Shown here: piece after piece, positions 4,672 to 5,399 of the stretch | Numbering within the stretch: the first letter of the stretch is position 1 | Layout: each line of letters begins with the position of its first letter | Assembly: GCA_004294465.1 (NCBI GenBank) | Contig: REAV01000109.1 | Span: forward strand, 1-5,399 | Origin: Sphingobacteriia bacterium | Lineage (GTDB): Bacteria; Bacteroidota; Bacteroidia; Chitinophagales; Chitinophagaceae | Direction of reading: 5' to 3' | DNA: 5,399 bases | Notes under the pieces: model-generated | What the model was told of the DNA's origin: nothing | Databases searched by the model: none | The model's input: only the letters and a program-made list of their open reading frames with translations | Made by a program: the position numbers and the translations under genes

Positions 4672-5399
4672 CTATTTTACATTCTTTCCAAAAAAATCAA
4701 TGGTTCTCTGCCAGGCTAATTTTGCTGCAGCTTCATTATACCTTGTTGGTGCTGTATCGTTGTGGAATGCATGATTTACGCCTTCGTAAACATATACTTC
4801 ATAAGTAATATTGTTGGCTTTTAATGCAGCTTCATATGCAGGGATGCCTTCGTTTACCCTGGTATCTAATCCTCCATAATGTAATTGAACAGCCGCTTTA
4901 ATATTGGCTACTTTTGCTGCTTCTGGTTGTCTTCCATAAAATGCAACAGCCGCTTTTAAATTAGGAACTTCCACCGCTAAACTATTGGCCATTGCACCAC
5001 CCCAGCAGAATCCAACGCAACCAAATTTTCCATTAGAGTCTTTTCTGGTTAATGCATAATCAAAAGCTAATTTAAAATTTTGAATATTTTCATCGGGCTT
5101 TAATGTGCTGAACTTGGCTCTTATTTCGTCATCATTTTTAGGAAGTTCTCCTATTGGAGATAAAATGTTTGGAGCGATCGCTAAATAACCTGCTTGTGCT
5201 GCTCTTCTGGCAACATCTTCTATATGAGGATTCAACCCTCTGTTCTCATGAATAATTACAATGGTTGGATATTTTTTATTGGCTTTAGGGCGAGCAATAT
5301 AAGCGGTCATTTCTCCATTCACGCCTGCATATTTTCCGTACTCGGTAAACAAATCATCATCAGGTGTAATGGCAGCATGTTGTGCATTCACTTCTATTA
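4672..5399 (-). CDS. Dienelactone hydrolase family alpha/beta hydrolase (5' end outside window)
   Basis: An alpha/beta hydrolase of the dienelactone hydrolase (carboxymethylenebutenolidase) family, enzymes that hydrolyse lactones or esters using a Cys-Asp-His triad. Numbering from a GTG at 5391, the triad is Cys129 in 'GFCWGG', Asp176 in 'GGLDTRV' and His207 in 'NHAFHND'. 'VIIHENRGLNPHIEDVARR' (45-63) is a strong mark of the subgroup that usually carries about 50 extra N-terminal residues with a twin-arginine signal. The GTG would give 239 residues, but the frame stays open upstream to the edge (Ile-Glu-Val precede), and 'DDDLFTEYGKYAG' normally follows that signal region. I therefore treat the gene as truncated by the window and the protein as probably exported; the signal itself is not visible. 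The stop (TAG, 4672-4674) is 6 bp from the convergent ABC ATPase gene. The natural substrate is unknown. Confidence 0.88.
   Translation of the reverse strand, partial: IEVNAQHAAITPDDDLFTEYGKYAGVNGEMTAYIARPKANKKYPTIVIIHENRGLNPHIEDVARRAAQAGYLAIAPNILSPIGELPKNDDEIRAKFSTLKPDENIQNFKLAFDYALTRKDSNGKFGCVGFCWGGAMANSLAVEVPNLKAAVAFYGRQPEAAKVANIKAAVQLHYGGLDTRVNEGIPAYEAALKANNITYEVYVYEGVNHAFHNDTAPTRYNEAAAKLAWQRTIDFFGKNVK

Noticed and set aside
1..5399. CRISPR arrays, tRNA/rRNA genes, insertion sequences, attachment sites, toxin-antitoxin or defence systems
   Set aside because: No repeated spacers, cloverleaf or rRNA segments, transposase motifs or paired small toxin/antitoxin genes were seen on either strand; all sizeable frames are accounted for by the genes listed.

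Overview
The window is AT-rich, gene-dense bacterial chromosomal DNA. Start codons mostly lack purine-rich Shine-Dalgarno sequences, the coding style is AT-biased, and TTTG-type promoter elements are visible. Together with the protein flavour (GntP permease, CefD-like aminotransferase, 'HENRG' dienelactone hydrolase) this points to Bacteroidota, probably a Chitinophagaceae-like member. That placement is inference; there is no rRNA or other marker here. I see no mobile element, tRNA, CRISPR array or phage gene.

Layout from left to right. (1) The 3' third of gnd (6-phosphogluconate dehydrogenase, +) runs in from the left edge and converges, with a 5-bp gap, on (2) a complete GntP-family gluconate:H+ symporter gene (-). 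(3) A 29-bp gap, almost wholly filled by a 26-bp near-perfect palindrome, separates gntP from a divergent small gene for a VF530/DUF2132 protein (+). (4) That gene converges, with a 4-bp gap, on a CefD-like class V PLP enzyme gene (-). Upstream of it in the same direction is a gene for a small four-helix membrane protein, likely in the same transcript. (5) A 93-bp divergent promoter region leads to an ABC-transporter ATPase of the PotA/FbpC type (+), with no permease or binding protein beside it. (6) This converges, with a 6-bp gap, on a dienelactone-hydrolase-family gene (-) whose reading frame is still open at the right edge. The largest non-coding stretch is the 93 bp at 3610-3702; no gene-free stretch exceeds 300 bp.

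Working together: GntP imports gluconate and Gnd oxidises 6-phosphogluconate, so the left end is a gluconate/pentose-phosphate locus; the gluconate kinase expected between them biochemically is not visible here. The other genes look like general metabolism and are not an obvious pathway.

The most unusual features are an uninterrupted 21-bp A:T homopolymer inside gntP, encoding seven consecutive lysines in frame, and the palindrome squeezed between the gntP and VF530 start codons. The first is a candidate slippage or phase-variation site; the second is a candidate shared operator or RNA hairpin. No clearly new multi-gene system is evident.
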